From positions 1 to 7,688 of the forward strand of contig JBGTHB010000094.1 of the NCBI GenBank assembly GCA_041746415.1: 7,688 nt of DNA, read 5' to 3'. How positions within the stretch are numbered: position 1 is the stretch's first letter; the number at the start of each line of letters is the position of its first letter. The position numbers and the translations under genes were made by a program. Positions 1 through 6,088 of the stretch are shown here, piece after piece. The notes beneath the pieces are model-generated. The model was not told where the DNA came from. It made no database searches and saw only the letters and a program-made list of their open reading frames with translations. Source of the stretch: JBGTHB01 sp041746415 (GTDB taxonomy: Bacteria > Pseudomonadota > Gammaproteobacteria > Coxiellales > Coxiellaceae).

Positions 1-607
1 AATTCAAGCCAATGTTGAATAGGTTTTGATGAGCACCGTTGTTTTTAGTCCAAGCAACATAGTGGTATGCCGCATTGACAGAAACATTGCTGTTGATATG
101 GTAAGCCACACCAGCAATACCTTGATAAGCAAAGTGATCAGCACTAGTAGAGTAATCTACATCCAGATTATGGACATTGTAGAGGTCACTGTAAGTACTT
201 TGCTCATTCAAATGAATGTAACCAACACCAGCACCAATGAATGGTACAAAAGCGCTACCTAAATCAATGTCATAATAACCATTCGCCATTAACATCCAAG
301 TGTTTAAATGACCGCTAACATTTACATAGCTAGCAGGTACATTAATTTTTTGACGCAGGTAATTAGCTGCTACTTCTGCACGGAAGTTTTTGTTAAAACG
401 GTAGCCTACTTGGCCGCCTAGATCGAAGCCTAGCTTCAAATTGTCATCAAAGCCAGATGTCTTACCACCAGCATCAGCCAAACCGCCGTTCACACCAGCG
501 TAAACGCCGCTTGTTTTAGGAGCAGCAACTTGATCTGGGCCGCCAGCAACCGCTGCACCAGCAAGACCTAAGCTCAATGCGCCTGCGATCAATACTAAAT
601 TTTTCAT
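1..607 (-). CDS. Outer-membrane beta-barrel protein, 3' end cut by window edge
   Basis: I translated this from the ATG at 605-607; 202 codons are open to the window edge. Residues 1-21 form a signal peptide (MKN start, hydrophobic LVLIAGALSLGLAGAA, cleavage after AVA), so the product should be exported to the outer membrane. The mature part has alternating hydrophobic and aromatic residues typical of an eight-strand OmpA-like or porin-like barrel: VYAGVNGG near 35-42, GFDLGGQVGYRF 60-71, LMANGYYDI 106-114, VPFIGAGVGYI 121-131, FNIGLN 197-202. The paralogue at 848-1480 ends in LFNIGFTYHF, so only about four residues plus the stop should be missing here. An AGAGG Shine-Dalgarno sequence (613-617) lies 5 bp before the start, and a good promoter lies at 683-711. 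The ligand and exact role cannot be read from the sequence; a structural or small-channel role is most likely. Confidence 0.85.
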   Translation of the reverse strand, partial: MKNLVLIAGALSLGLAGAAVAGGPDQVAAPKTSGVYAGVNGGLADAGGKTSGFDDNLKLGFDLGGQVGYRFNKNFRAEVAANYLRQKINVPASYVNVSGHLNTWMLMANGYYDIDLGSAFVPFIGAGVGYIHLNEQSTYSDLYNVHNLDVDYSTSADHFAYQGIAGVAYHINSNVSVNAAYHYVAWTKNNGAHQNLFNIGLN

Positions 608-682
608 TATTACCTCTTTATTACTAGTTCACACACTTTTCGACCAGATTGCAGATTCGCTCAAACAACCTGACGAGGTGGC

Positions 683-711
683 AATATACAATACTTTATC
701 TTTCATGTCTA
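683..711 (-). promoter_or_regulatory. Sigma70-type promoter of the first beta-barrel gene
   Basis: On the minus strand there is a -35 box TAGACA (706-711, five of six consensus bases), a 17-bp spacer and a -10 box TATATT (683-688, five of six). The predicted transcription start is near 676, leaving a 5' leader of about 69 nt before the ATG at 607. This is one of the best promoter matches in the window and fits an abundant outer-membrane protein expressed as its own unit. It is assigned by eye from consensus. Confidence 0.6.
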
Positions 712-822
712 ACAAATTGTCTCTTCATGGGCGCAGCTAACCCGCTGTTATTTTGAGGTTTGTTTGATTTGTTTAATAATTGATCAATAAGGATGCGGCG
801 ATCTAACCAGGATGAAGTTAAA

Positions 823-833
823 GCACGCTGTGC
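823..833 (-). terminator. Weak hairpin after the second beta-barrel gene, possible terminator
   Basis: In the minus-strand transcript, 14 nt after the stop of the gene at 848-1480, GCAC-AGC-GTGC forms a 4-bp hairpin followed by TTTAACTT. The stem is short and the T-run poor, so termination here is only a possibility. A separate promoter for the next gene lies downstream, so some transcript end is expected in this spacer. Confidence 0.25.
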
Positions 834-847
834 GAAAGTTAGGATTT

Positions 848-1480
848 TTAGAAATGATAAGTGAAGCCAATGTTGAATAAATTCACGTCGCCATTTCTAT
901 CTGGCCAGGTAACAAAGCGATAGTCTGCCTGAGCATACCAATTTAGCGTTATGCGATAAGATAAACCACCTATAGCTTGAAACCCCCAACCCACGCTTTG
1001 TGTTGCTGGCAAATTGACGGATGGCTGACCTTTAGAAGCACGAATAAAACCCGCACCTGCACCTATGTAGGGTGTTAAGCGTGGCAATATGGGTACCGCA
1101 GAATAAGGAAAATCATAATAACCATTGAGCATTAACGCATACAAGCTAACGGGTTGATAGCCCGACTTACCATCATTATTAATGTAAATCGGGGAAAGCT
1201 CTACACGCGCTTGTTGGATTTGATAACCTAACTGGCCCACAAAATCAAAACCAGTATTAAAATTACTTTCCATGCCACCGCCTGGCATGGCGGCGCCGAA
1301 ATTACCGCCGGCATAAAAACCATCAAAGCGATATGTTTTTTGTTGATACGTTGGCGTGGGAATGTTTAGAGCTGAGGAATAGCGCACTTCCTCTTGAGAC
1401 GGGCCAGGCAATTGATTTGTTTGTGCGGCAAAAGTTGAGAGCGTTAAGAAGCTTAACAAGCAAACCAAAAATAGACGCAT
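848..1480 (-). CDS. Outer-membrane beta-barrel protein, paralogue of the gene at 1-607
   Basis: This 210-residue protein has a signal peptide (MRLFLVCLLSFLTLSTFAA, probable cleavage around residue 18-19; Cys7 is not in a lipobox) and a barrel ending in phenylalanine (FTYHF), the usual C-terminal signal for the BAM insertion machinery. It aligns throughout with the neighbouring barrel: YAGGNFG (56-62) with YAGVNGG, GFDFVGQLGY (77-86) with GFDLGGQVGY, LMLNGYYDF (116-124) with LMANGYYDI, PYIGAGAGFI (137-146) with PFIGAGVGYI, and LFNIGF (201-206) with LFNIGL. The start is supported by AAGGAGA 5-6 bp upstream (RBS around 1487-1493). The kdsB stop lies only 12 bp upstream, so this gene is probably the last member of a ycaR-kdsB-omp transcript. 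An N-terminal segment of about 35 residues rich in Q, P, S and T follows the signal peptide and is longer than in the paralogue. The substrate is unknown. Confidence 0.85.
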   Translation of the reverse strand: MRLFLVCLLSFLTLSTFAAQTNQLPGPSQEEVRYSSALNIPTPTYQQKTYRFDGFYAGGNFGAAMPGGGMESNFNTGFDFVGQLGYQIQQARVELSPIYINNDGKSGYQPVSLYALMLNGYYDFPYSAVPILPRLTPYIGAGAGFIRASKGQPSVNLPATQSVGWGFQAIGGLSYRITLNWYAQADYRFVTWPDRNGDVNLFNIGFTYHF

Positions 1481-1492
1481 CTTTTTCTCCTT

Positions 1493-2245
1493 TTAACCCA
1501 CCTGATCCTGAACGCGTACTAAATCAGCCGGTGTATCAACACCACCTGGTACGCTAATTGCTGTTGTCGTCATATGAATTCGACCACAATAACATAAAAT
1601 ACGCAACTGCTCTAAGCTTTCCATCTGTTCAGCAGGAGACGGTTCCCAATTCAAATACTCACGCAAAAATCCAGCGCGATAAGCATAAATGCCAATATGA
1701 CGAAAATGTTGCCCAGTCATCTTAGGATTTTTTAAATCAGCAAAATTTTCACGCTCCCAGGGGATCGGTGCACGCGAAAAATAAATCGCATTGTTACGTC
1801 GATTCAGCACAACCTTCACCACATTGGGGTCGAATACTTCTTCTACCGTTTTAATTTCAGTGCAAATTGAAGCAACTTTTGCCGTAGAGTGTTCTATCAA
1901 ATCATCCGCTAGCTGACGAATTAATTCAGGAGGAATCAATGGCTCATCACCTTGCAACCCAATAACAATTTCATCTGATTCCAGTTCTAATGCTTCAACC
2001 ACTTCTGAAACACGCTCTGTGCCAGACTCATGCTCTTCATCAGTCATGCAAACTGTAGCCCCAAAGCCCTCACAAACTGTTTTTACTTCTTCATTATCCG
2101 TTGCAATAACAACAGTCGACGCACCACTTGCCACAGCCCGTTCATAAACGTGTTGTATCATTGGCTTGCCGCCAATATCCGCTAACACTTTTCCCGGCAA
2201 CCGAGTGGATTTAAAACGCGCGGGGATGATGACCGTAAACTCCAT
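1493..2245 (-). CDS. kdsB: 3-deoxy-manno-octulosonate cytidylyltransferase (CMP-Kdo synthetase)
   Basis: KdsB activates Kdo with CTP to give CMP-Kdo, the donor used by the Kdo transferase WaaA on lipid A; it acts in the cytoplasm and is essential for normal lipopolysaccharide. The 250-residue length matches the family (E. coli 248). Visible signatures are the nucleotide-binding loop PARFKSTRLPGK (8-19), ATDNEEV (48-54), MTDEEHESGTERV (67-79), LQGDEP (97-102) with Asp100, YFSRAPIPWER (155-165), HIGIYAYR (183-190), and GVDTPADL (235-242) with Asp237. Asp100 and Asp237 stand where the family has its Mg2+-binding aspartates. The ATG lies 3 bp after the ycaR stop, and its Shine-Dalgarno sequence (GAGGAA) lies within the last ycaR codons, so translation is probably coupled. 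No residue looks missing. Confidence 0.97.
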   Translation of the reverse strand: MEFTVIIPARFKSTRLPGKVLADIGGKPMIQHVYERAVASGASTVVIATDNEEVKTVCEGFGATVCMTDEEHESGTERVSEVVEALELESDEIVIGLQGDEPLIPPELIRQLADDLIEHSTAKVASICTEIKTVEEVFDPNVVKVVLNRRNNAIYFSRAPIPWERENFADLKNPKMTGQHFRHIGIYAYRAGFLREYLNWEPSPAEQMESLEQLRILCYCGRIHMTTTAISVPGGVDTPADLVRVQDQVG

Positions 2246-2248
2246 ACC

Positions 2249-2431
2249 TTATTCCTCTTCTGTTAATCGACGTGCTTTTTCCGTCAACATGATAGGAATG
2301 TCATCATGGACTGGATAGGCTAACTTATCAAAACGACAAATCAACTCTGGATGCGCATCATTGGCATCATTTAGTTTAAGCTTACCTTTGCAAACAGGAC
2401 AAGCCAGTATCTCGAGCAGTTGATAATCCAT
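2249..2431 (-). CDS. ycaR: YcaR/Trm112-like small zinc-ribbon-type protein (UPF0434)
   Basis: This 60-residue protein opens with MDYQLLEILACPVCKG, the hallmark of the YcaR (UPF0434, Trm112-like) family, and continues with ELICR (29-33), LAYPV (37-41) and DIPIML (44-49). Cys11 and Cys14 form a CxxC knuckle; Cys32 is the only other cysteine, so a complete four-cysteine zinc site is not present, as in the enteric protein. The biochemical role in bacteria is not settled; eukaryotic and archaeal Trm112 activates methyltransferases. Its place directly before kdsB matches the enteric order. The start agrees with the family N-terminus, yet no Shine-Dalgarno sequence precedes it (CACAGC directly upstream). 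The promoter geometry suggests a leaderless message. Confidence 0.93.
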   Translation of the reverse strand: MDYQLLEILACPVCKGKLKLNDANDAHPELICRFDKLAYPVHDDIPIMLTEKARRLTEEE

Positions 2432-2437
2432 GCTGTG

Positions 2438-2465
2438 AATTTAACACTGCCAGCGCTTTTGTCAA
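2438..2465 (-). promoter_or_regulatory. Promoter for ycaR-kdsB-omp, leaderless geometry
   Basis: On the minus strand a perfect TTGACA (2460-2465) is followed by a 16-bp spacer and TAAATT (2438-2443, four of six), with a TGn extended -10 motif directly upstream of the hexamer (2444-2446). Taking the hexamer as -12 to -7, +1 falls on base 2431, the A of the ycaR ATG. It would drive ycaR, kdsB and the beta-barrel gene independently of rdgC. It is assigned from consensus and spacing only. Confidence 0.55.
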
Positions 2466-2514
2466 ACACTATGTAAACTTAGCTGGCTTTCCCCTGAACT
2501 TAACCCACTGCAAC

Positions 2515-3435
2515 TTAAGCAGCTATTGCTTCATTAAGCGCTACCGAAAATCCAAAGGCATTTTTTAGCTCAGCAAACAATACAGAAAACGTTTTAGCCA
2601 TGATCATAAAGTTAGCGTCAAAGCGCTGCGCATCCGATTCCAAACCCAATTCTTTTGTTTGTTCCATAACATCATCGCTGAATTTTATTGCTTGCAACAA
2701 CAACCCGTCGGTCAGCACAAACTCAACTTGATCGCGAAAAGCTAATGCCAATTGTTTTGCCTCAAAGCCATCGTGCAATAATGCTTGAATAGTATTTGCA
2801 TACAAATCCTGGTGCTGAATACGTATAATGCGCGCCTGATGTTCAGGATCTTGCAACAAGCTGCGATTTAAAACTGAAAATTCACGCGGCATATTCTGAT
2901 TTTTTAGCCATTGCGTAAACACGCTAGACAGTTTTTGCACCTCAACAACCTCAACGTCCTCCATTATTTTGCGCAACATCGACATAAAGTGCTCTAATTT
3001 TTTAGTGGCTGCTGTGCTTACCACCAATAATTTCTCAGTTAAATCAAAGTAGGCATACGCTTTTGATAATTTGGTAAAAGCACGCGGTAACAGCGTAAAC
3101 ATGACTTCATCTTTTAGCGCTAATTTTTCTTTTTGGCGAACTTTACGGTCTTCGCGCTTTTCTATTTCTATAATTTTTTCACTAAGTTGTTGACGAATGA
3201 CGCTTGCTGGTAGAATTTTTTCTTCGATCTGCAAACAAATCATTATATATTGACCTACTTGACGGGCATAAATTGGCTCTGCACCGACAGCAGATTCAAC
3301 TGGCTCTATCCAACCTCGACCAAAATGATGACTGGGTAAACAACGTTTAAAAGCAAGCTTGGCTAAGCGCTCATTTAATTCTTGGGCATTAAATGCTTCA
3401 TCATAAGTATAAAGTTGAACTTGTTTAAAAAACAC
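2515..3435 (-). CDS. rdgC: Recombination-associated protein RdgC
   Basis: RdgC is a ring-shaped, sequence-nonspecific DNA-binding protein that restrains RecA filament activity and matters when replication restart or recombination is disturbed; it works on the nucleoid. The 306-residue length matches the family (E. coli 303). Recognisable blocks are EEKILPASVI (71-80), the charged segment EIEKREDRKVRQKEKLALKDEV (90-111), LLPRAF (115-120), LDPE-type acidic loops, and RFDANF (271-276) near the C-terminus. The start is a GTG (3433-3435): the reading frame matches the family N-terminus here, and an AAGGAGG sequence sits 7 bp upstream. It is the first gene of the minus-strand series; 83 bp separate it from ycaR, which has its own promoter, so it may be transcribed alone or read through. 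Confidence 0.95.
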   Translation of the reverse strand: MFFKQVQLYTYDEAFNAQELNERLAKLAFKRCLPSHHFGRGWIEPVESAVGAEPIYARQVGQYIMICLQIEEKILPASVIRQQLSEKIIEIEKREDRKVRQKEKLALKDEVMFTLLPRAFTKLSKAYAYFDLTEKLLVVSTAATKKLEHFMSMLRKIMEDVEVVEVQKLSSVFTQWLKNQNMPREFSVLNRSLLQDPEHQARIIRIQHQDLYANTIQALLHDGFEAKQLALAFRDQVEFVLTDGLLLQAIKFSDDVMEQTKELGLESDAQRFDANFMIMAKTFSVLFAELKNAFGFSVALNEAIAA

Positions 3436-3442
3436 GGATAAT

Positions 3443-3449
3443 CCTCCTT
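3443..3449 (-). promoter_or_regulatory. Strong Shine-Dalgarno site fixing the rdgC GTG start
   Basis: The minus strand reads AAGGAGG, a full match to the anti-Shine-Dalgarno core, followed by a 7-bp spacer and GTG. This is the strongest ribosome-binding site in the window, and it decides the choice of a GTG start for rdgC. Confidence 0.8.
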
Positions 3450-3507
3450 TGCCGAAGGGCTATGAAACCATCTTCACATGAAAATGAAAAGCTTTTTTAA
3501 ATGCGCT

Positions 3508-3538
3508 ACTATAAATAAGAATGTTAAAATTTTTACAA
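3508..3538 (-). promoter_or_regulatory. Possible rdgC promoter
   Basis: On the minus strand there is TTGTAA (3533-3538, four of six) and TATAGT (3508-3513, five of six), but the spacer of 19 bp is long. The predicted start is near 3501, giving a leader of about 65 nt. The same short AT stretch read on the plus strand gives TATAAA (3510-3515), a possible -10 box toward the transporter gene, but I see no good plus-strand -35 box. The assignment is weak. Confidence 0.3.
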
Positions 3539-3621
3539 TGCGCTATTGGACTGTAGGTGGAATTCGTGGCGGCGTGATCGATGCGCGAATCTTCACTTAT
3601 GCATCAATATATGAGGATTGA
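3538..3621 (+). other. Small ORF of 27 codons in the divergent spacer, doubtful
   Basis: ATG at 3538 to TGA at 3619-3621 encodes a peptide beginning MRYWTVGGIRGG and ending YASIYED. It shares the reading frame of the downstream transporter but is closed by a stop 57 bases before the transporter's GTG. No Shine-Dalgarno sequence precedes it. The block 3541-3600 has 31 G/C of 60 (52%), while the 60 bases before it have 12 of 60 (20%), which is the main reason to record it. It could be a leader peptide, a gene remnant or chance; I do not recognise it. Confidence 0.2.
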
Positions 3622-3678
3622 AGCATCAAAGCGACAAGCAAATTTTCTAGCGGCATAGACTTATGCAAGCAATCTATT

Positions 3679-4866
3679 GTGCCCCTTTTTAGCCTACTAA
3701 TTTTCACTGTGGGTAATGGTTTATTTGGCACGCTACTTGCTTTACGACTCCATCTTGCTGGTTATGGCGCAACCACTATAGGCTCCATGACCAGTGCCTA
3801 TTACCTTGGGTTGGTGTTAGGATCATTTCGCATTGAACCGCTGATTTCAAAAATTGGCCATATACGTGCATTTGCCGCCTTTTCTTCATTACTTGCCGTT
3901 ATGAGTATTTTACAAGGTATTTTTATCATCCCTTGGTTATGGCTTGTGTTGCGACTCATTGGCGGTGTCGCCACCGCAGGTATTTTTGTGGTGATCGAAA
4001 GTTGGTTGTTAGTAATGAGCAATAAAAATAATCGCGGTCAGATTCTAGCGCTTTACATGATCGTCTATTTTGCAGGTCAAGCTGCGGGACAATTGCTGCT
4101 TGATCTTGGCTCAACAAAAAGTTTATTGCTCTTTGCTATCACTGCCATGACTTGTTCACTTGCTGTGATCCCACTGACTTTATTTCAATCCAAAGCCCCC
4201 GAAATTGAACCCCCGTCAATACTAAATTTTCGCCAACTCTACAATTACACCGCATCAGGTATGGTAGGCTGCTTTATCGCTGGCTTAATTATCAGTGCCA
4301 TTTATGGTTTATTGCCCTTGTTTTTAATCAAAACACCTAGCACTCAGACGCATCTACCGATATTTATGTCAGTCATTTTATTGGGCGGTCTGTGTTTGCA
4401 GTATCCCATCGGCAAATGGTCAGATATTATAGATCGACGCAACGTAATCATTATTATAATGCTACTCACTATTATCACTTCATTTGTCTTGGGTTTTGTT
4501 AGTACTGATAAGTGGTTTATTGGAGTAATGTTATTTATTTTTGGCGGTTTAATTTTTACTTTGTACCCGGTGGCCATGAGCTACGCTTGTGACAACTTAC
4601 CGGATAAAAATATCGTTGCTGGAACACAGGCACTGCTGTTTGCCTACAGTATTGGTGCCACCATTGGCCCATTTGCTGCTGCTGGTTTTATGCACTTATA
4701 TGATCCGAGTGGCTTATTTGTTTTCTTCATTATAATCAGCCTGCCTACCATTGCCTTTGTCATCTGGCGTAAAATTCGCAAAGACCCCAAACCCAGTGAC
4801 GAAGCATTTGCCGTCGTTCCTCAAACCACACCGGTGGTATCAGAACTTGATCCAAGAACAGATTAA
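3679..4866 (+). CDS. YcaD-like MFS transporter
   Basis: This is a 12-helix inner-membrane major facilitator protein of 395 residues from a GTG at 3679. It resembles E. coli YcaD along its length: SAYYLGLVLGS (39-49), VVIESWLL (104-111), NRGQILALYMIVYFAGQAAGQLL (118-140), GLIISAIYGLLPLFL (202-216), QYPIGKWSDIIDRRN (241-255, the second-half motif A region), FTLYPVAMSYACD (293-305), and QALLFAYSIGATIGP (317-331). A hydrophilic tail of about 30 residues ends it. The substrate is unknown; YcaD-like proteins are proton-coupled transporters by family inference. The start is uncertain: no Shine-Dalgarno sequence precedes GTG 3679, and the first helix then begins almost at residue 1. An out-of-frame ATG at 3663 would fit better if one base in the C4T5 run at 3682-3690 were skipped or extra. 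The gene converges with the next transporter. Confidence 0.9.
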   Translation: MPLFSLLIFTVGNGLFGTLLALRLHLAGYGATTIGSMTSAYYLGLVLGSFRIEPLISKIGHIRAFAAFSSLLAVMSILQGIFIIPWLWLVLRLIGGVATAGIFVVIESWLLVMSNKNNRGQILALYMIVYFAGQAAGQLLLDLGSTKSLLLFAITAMTCSLAVIPLTLFQSKAPEIEPPSILNFRQLYNYTASGMVGCFIAGLIISAIYGLLPLFLIKTPSTQTHLPIFMSVILLGGLCLQYPIGKWSDIIDRRNVIIIIMLLTIITSFVLGFVSTDKWFIGVMLFIFGGLIFTLYPVAMSYACDNLPDKNIVAGTQALLFAYSIGATIGPFAAAGFMHLYDPSGLFVFFIIISLPTIAFVIWRKIRKDPKPSDEAFAVVPQTTPVVSELDPRTD

Positions 4867-6077
4867 TTCAAGCTGGCGAGTGGCTTTCTAAAATAGCACA
4901 CAAATAAAATTAACTGCACAACCAGTATCGAGCTAAACACCATACCTAATTCAAACAAGCTTGATAACTGGGAGTGTGAAAACAAAAATGCAAAACAGGA
5001 CCCTAGCAACAATAAGCATGACGCCTGGGATGCGGCAGCTATGCCCGCCTGATGCGGAAATAATTTAAGACAAGTAATTAAAACGGGTGGAAAAATAAAA
5101 CCTAAACCCGCTTCAAATAAAAATACAGGTATGACAATAGTGATAATATGCAACCCATACAGTTCATTGAACATAAATAATAACATCATGCTAAATGACA
5201 TTATTCCAAATCCAACTATAACTATTGCATTCAACGAAAAGCGTTTTAAATTAAAGCGTGTAATTAACGTCCCCAACAAATAACCGGCGGATATAATCAA
5301 TGCACTCGAGCCATACACCACAGCACTCTGGTGCAGTACACGCTCAACTAAAAATGGCACCGCCGTGTTATAAAAGATCGTTGCTAAAAAACTACCGGTC
5401 ATAATAATACAGCCCATAAAAAATGTTTTATTGGTAATGATCGTGACATAATTTTTAATAATTTTTTTTACAGACTTGGCCTGTGGCGTGACTAAGCTTT
5501 CGCGTACCAATAACCAAAATAGCAAAAACATAACCCCGGCAAGAACTGCATAAGCAACAAAGTTAGCGTGCCAGCCAAAATAATGCTGCAACAAACCACC
5601 AATAAAAGGGGCAATGATAGGACCAATAGCAAACGACAGGCTGGAATACAAAATCGCTACTGAGTAATCATGGCCGGTAAACGTATCGCCAATAATCGCT
5701 CGACAACCAAACGATAAAGTTGAAACCGCAAAACCTTGAATCGCACGCAAAATAATCAATTGCGTAATCGTGTGTGAAAAAATTGCTATCACACTCACAA
5801 TAAAATAAGTCAATAAACCAAACAAAATAATTTTACGTCGGCCAAAAATATCTGACAACGCACCAAATAACAAACAACCAATACCAAATGACAAAATATT
5901 TACCGTAATGGTGTTTTTAACAATAGTCGATGAAACATCAAAAAAAATGGCAATTGATGGCAGCGAAGGAGAGAACAAATCGATATTCACACCCGGCAAA
6001 AAGTTAAGCAGCGGCACGAAAATTAAAATAAATTTTAAATAGCTGGTCTGAGACAAACTGATTATTGAATTACGCAC
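4863..6077 (-). CDS. Bcr/CflA-type (DHA1) MFS drug or metabolite transporter
   Basis: This 404-residue, 12-helix inner-membrane protein carries the marks of the DHA1 Bcr/CflA family: an acidic residue in helix 1 followed by a proline pair (VNIDLFSPSLPSI, 30-42, Asp33), motif A GALSDIFGRRKI (72-83), the helix 4 motif LRAIQG (110-115), and the antiporter motif C variant GPIIAPFIGG (152-161). Members export drugs, sulfonamides or dipeptides and amino acids by proton antiport; the substrate here cannot be told. The start is a GTG (6075-6077) 11 bp after the SDR stop, with GAGG just upstream, so it is the second gene of an operon with the SDR. Its stop overlaps that of the plus-strand transporter within TTAA at 4863-4866. 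An alternative is a biosynthetic-cluster-type exporter for the product of the SDR. Confidence 0.92.
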   Translation of the reverse strand: MRNSIISLSQTSYLKFILIFVPLLNFLPGVNIDLFSPSLPSIAIFFDVSSTIVKNTITVNILSFGIGCLLFGALSDIFGRRKIILFGLLTYFIVSVIAIFSHTITQLIILRAIQGFAVSTLSFGCRAIIGDTFTGHDYSVAILYSSLSFAIGPIIAPFIGGLLQHYFGWHANFVAYAVLAGVMFLLFWLLVRESLVTPQAKSVKKIIKNYVTIITNKTFFMGCIIMTGSFLATIFYNTAVPFLVERVLHQSAVVYGSSALIISAGYLLGTLITRFNLKRFSLNAIVIVGFGIMSFSMMLLFMFNELYGLHIITIVIPVFLFEAGLGFIFPPVLITCLKLFPHQAGIAAASQASCLLLLGSCFAFLFSHSQLSSLFELGMVFSSILVVQLILFVCYFRKPLASLN

Positions 6078-6088
6078 CCTGCCTCACA

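Noticed and set aside
26..262. Open frame of 78 codons on the plus strand
   Set aside because: It lies antisense within the clear beta-barrel gene on the minus strand, has low-complexity T/S/V/I composition, and lacks a ribosome-binding site.
668..679. ACCT-GACG-AGGT hairpin near the start site of the first barrel gene
   Set aside because: The 4-bp stem straddles the predicted +1, so it would not be fully transcribed.
779..788. 10-bp palindrome ATTGATCAAT between the two barrel genes
   Set aside because: It is AT-rich, unextended, about 70 bp upstream of the -35 box, and has no second copy nearby, so chance is a sufficient explanation.
1333..1557. Open frame of 74 codons on the plus strand across the kdsB-barrel junction
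   Set aside because: It is antisense to two well-supported genes, resembles no family, and has no start signals.
2449..2487. Inverted repeat GCCAGC / GCTGGC flanking the ycaR -35 box
   Set aside because: The arms are only 6 bp with a 27-bp gap and there is no T-run; it is too weak to call an operator or an rdgC terminator.
3801..4022. Minus-strand open frame inside the YcaD-like transporter
   Set aside because: It is the complement of strongly conserved transporter sequence. The same holds for the minus-strand frame at 4344-4577.
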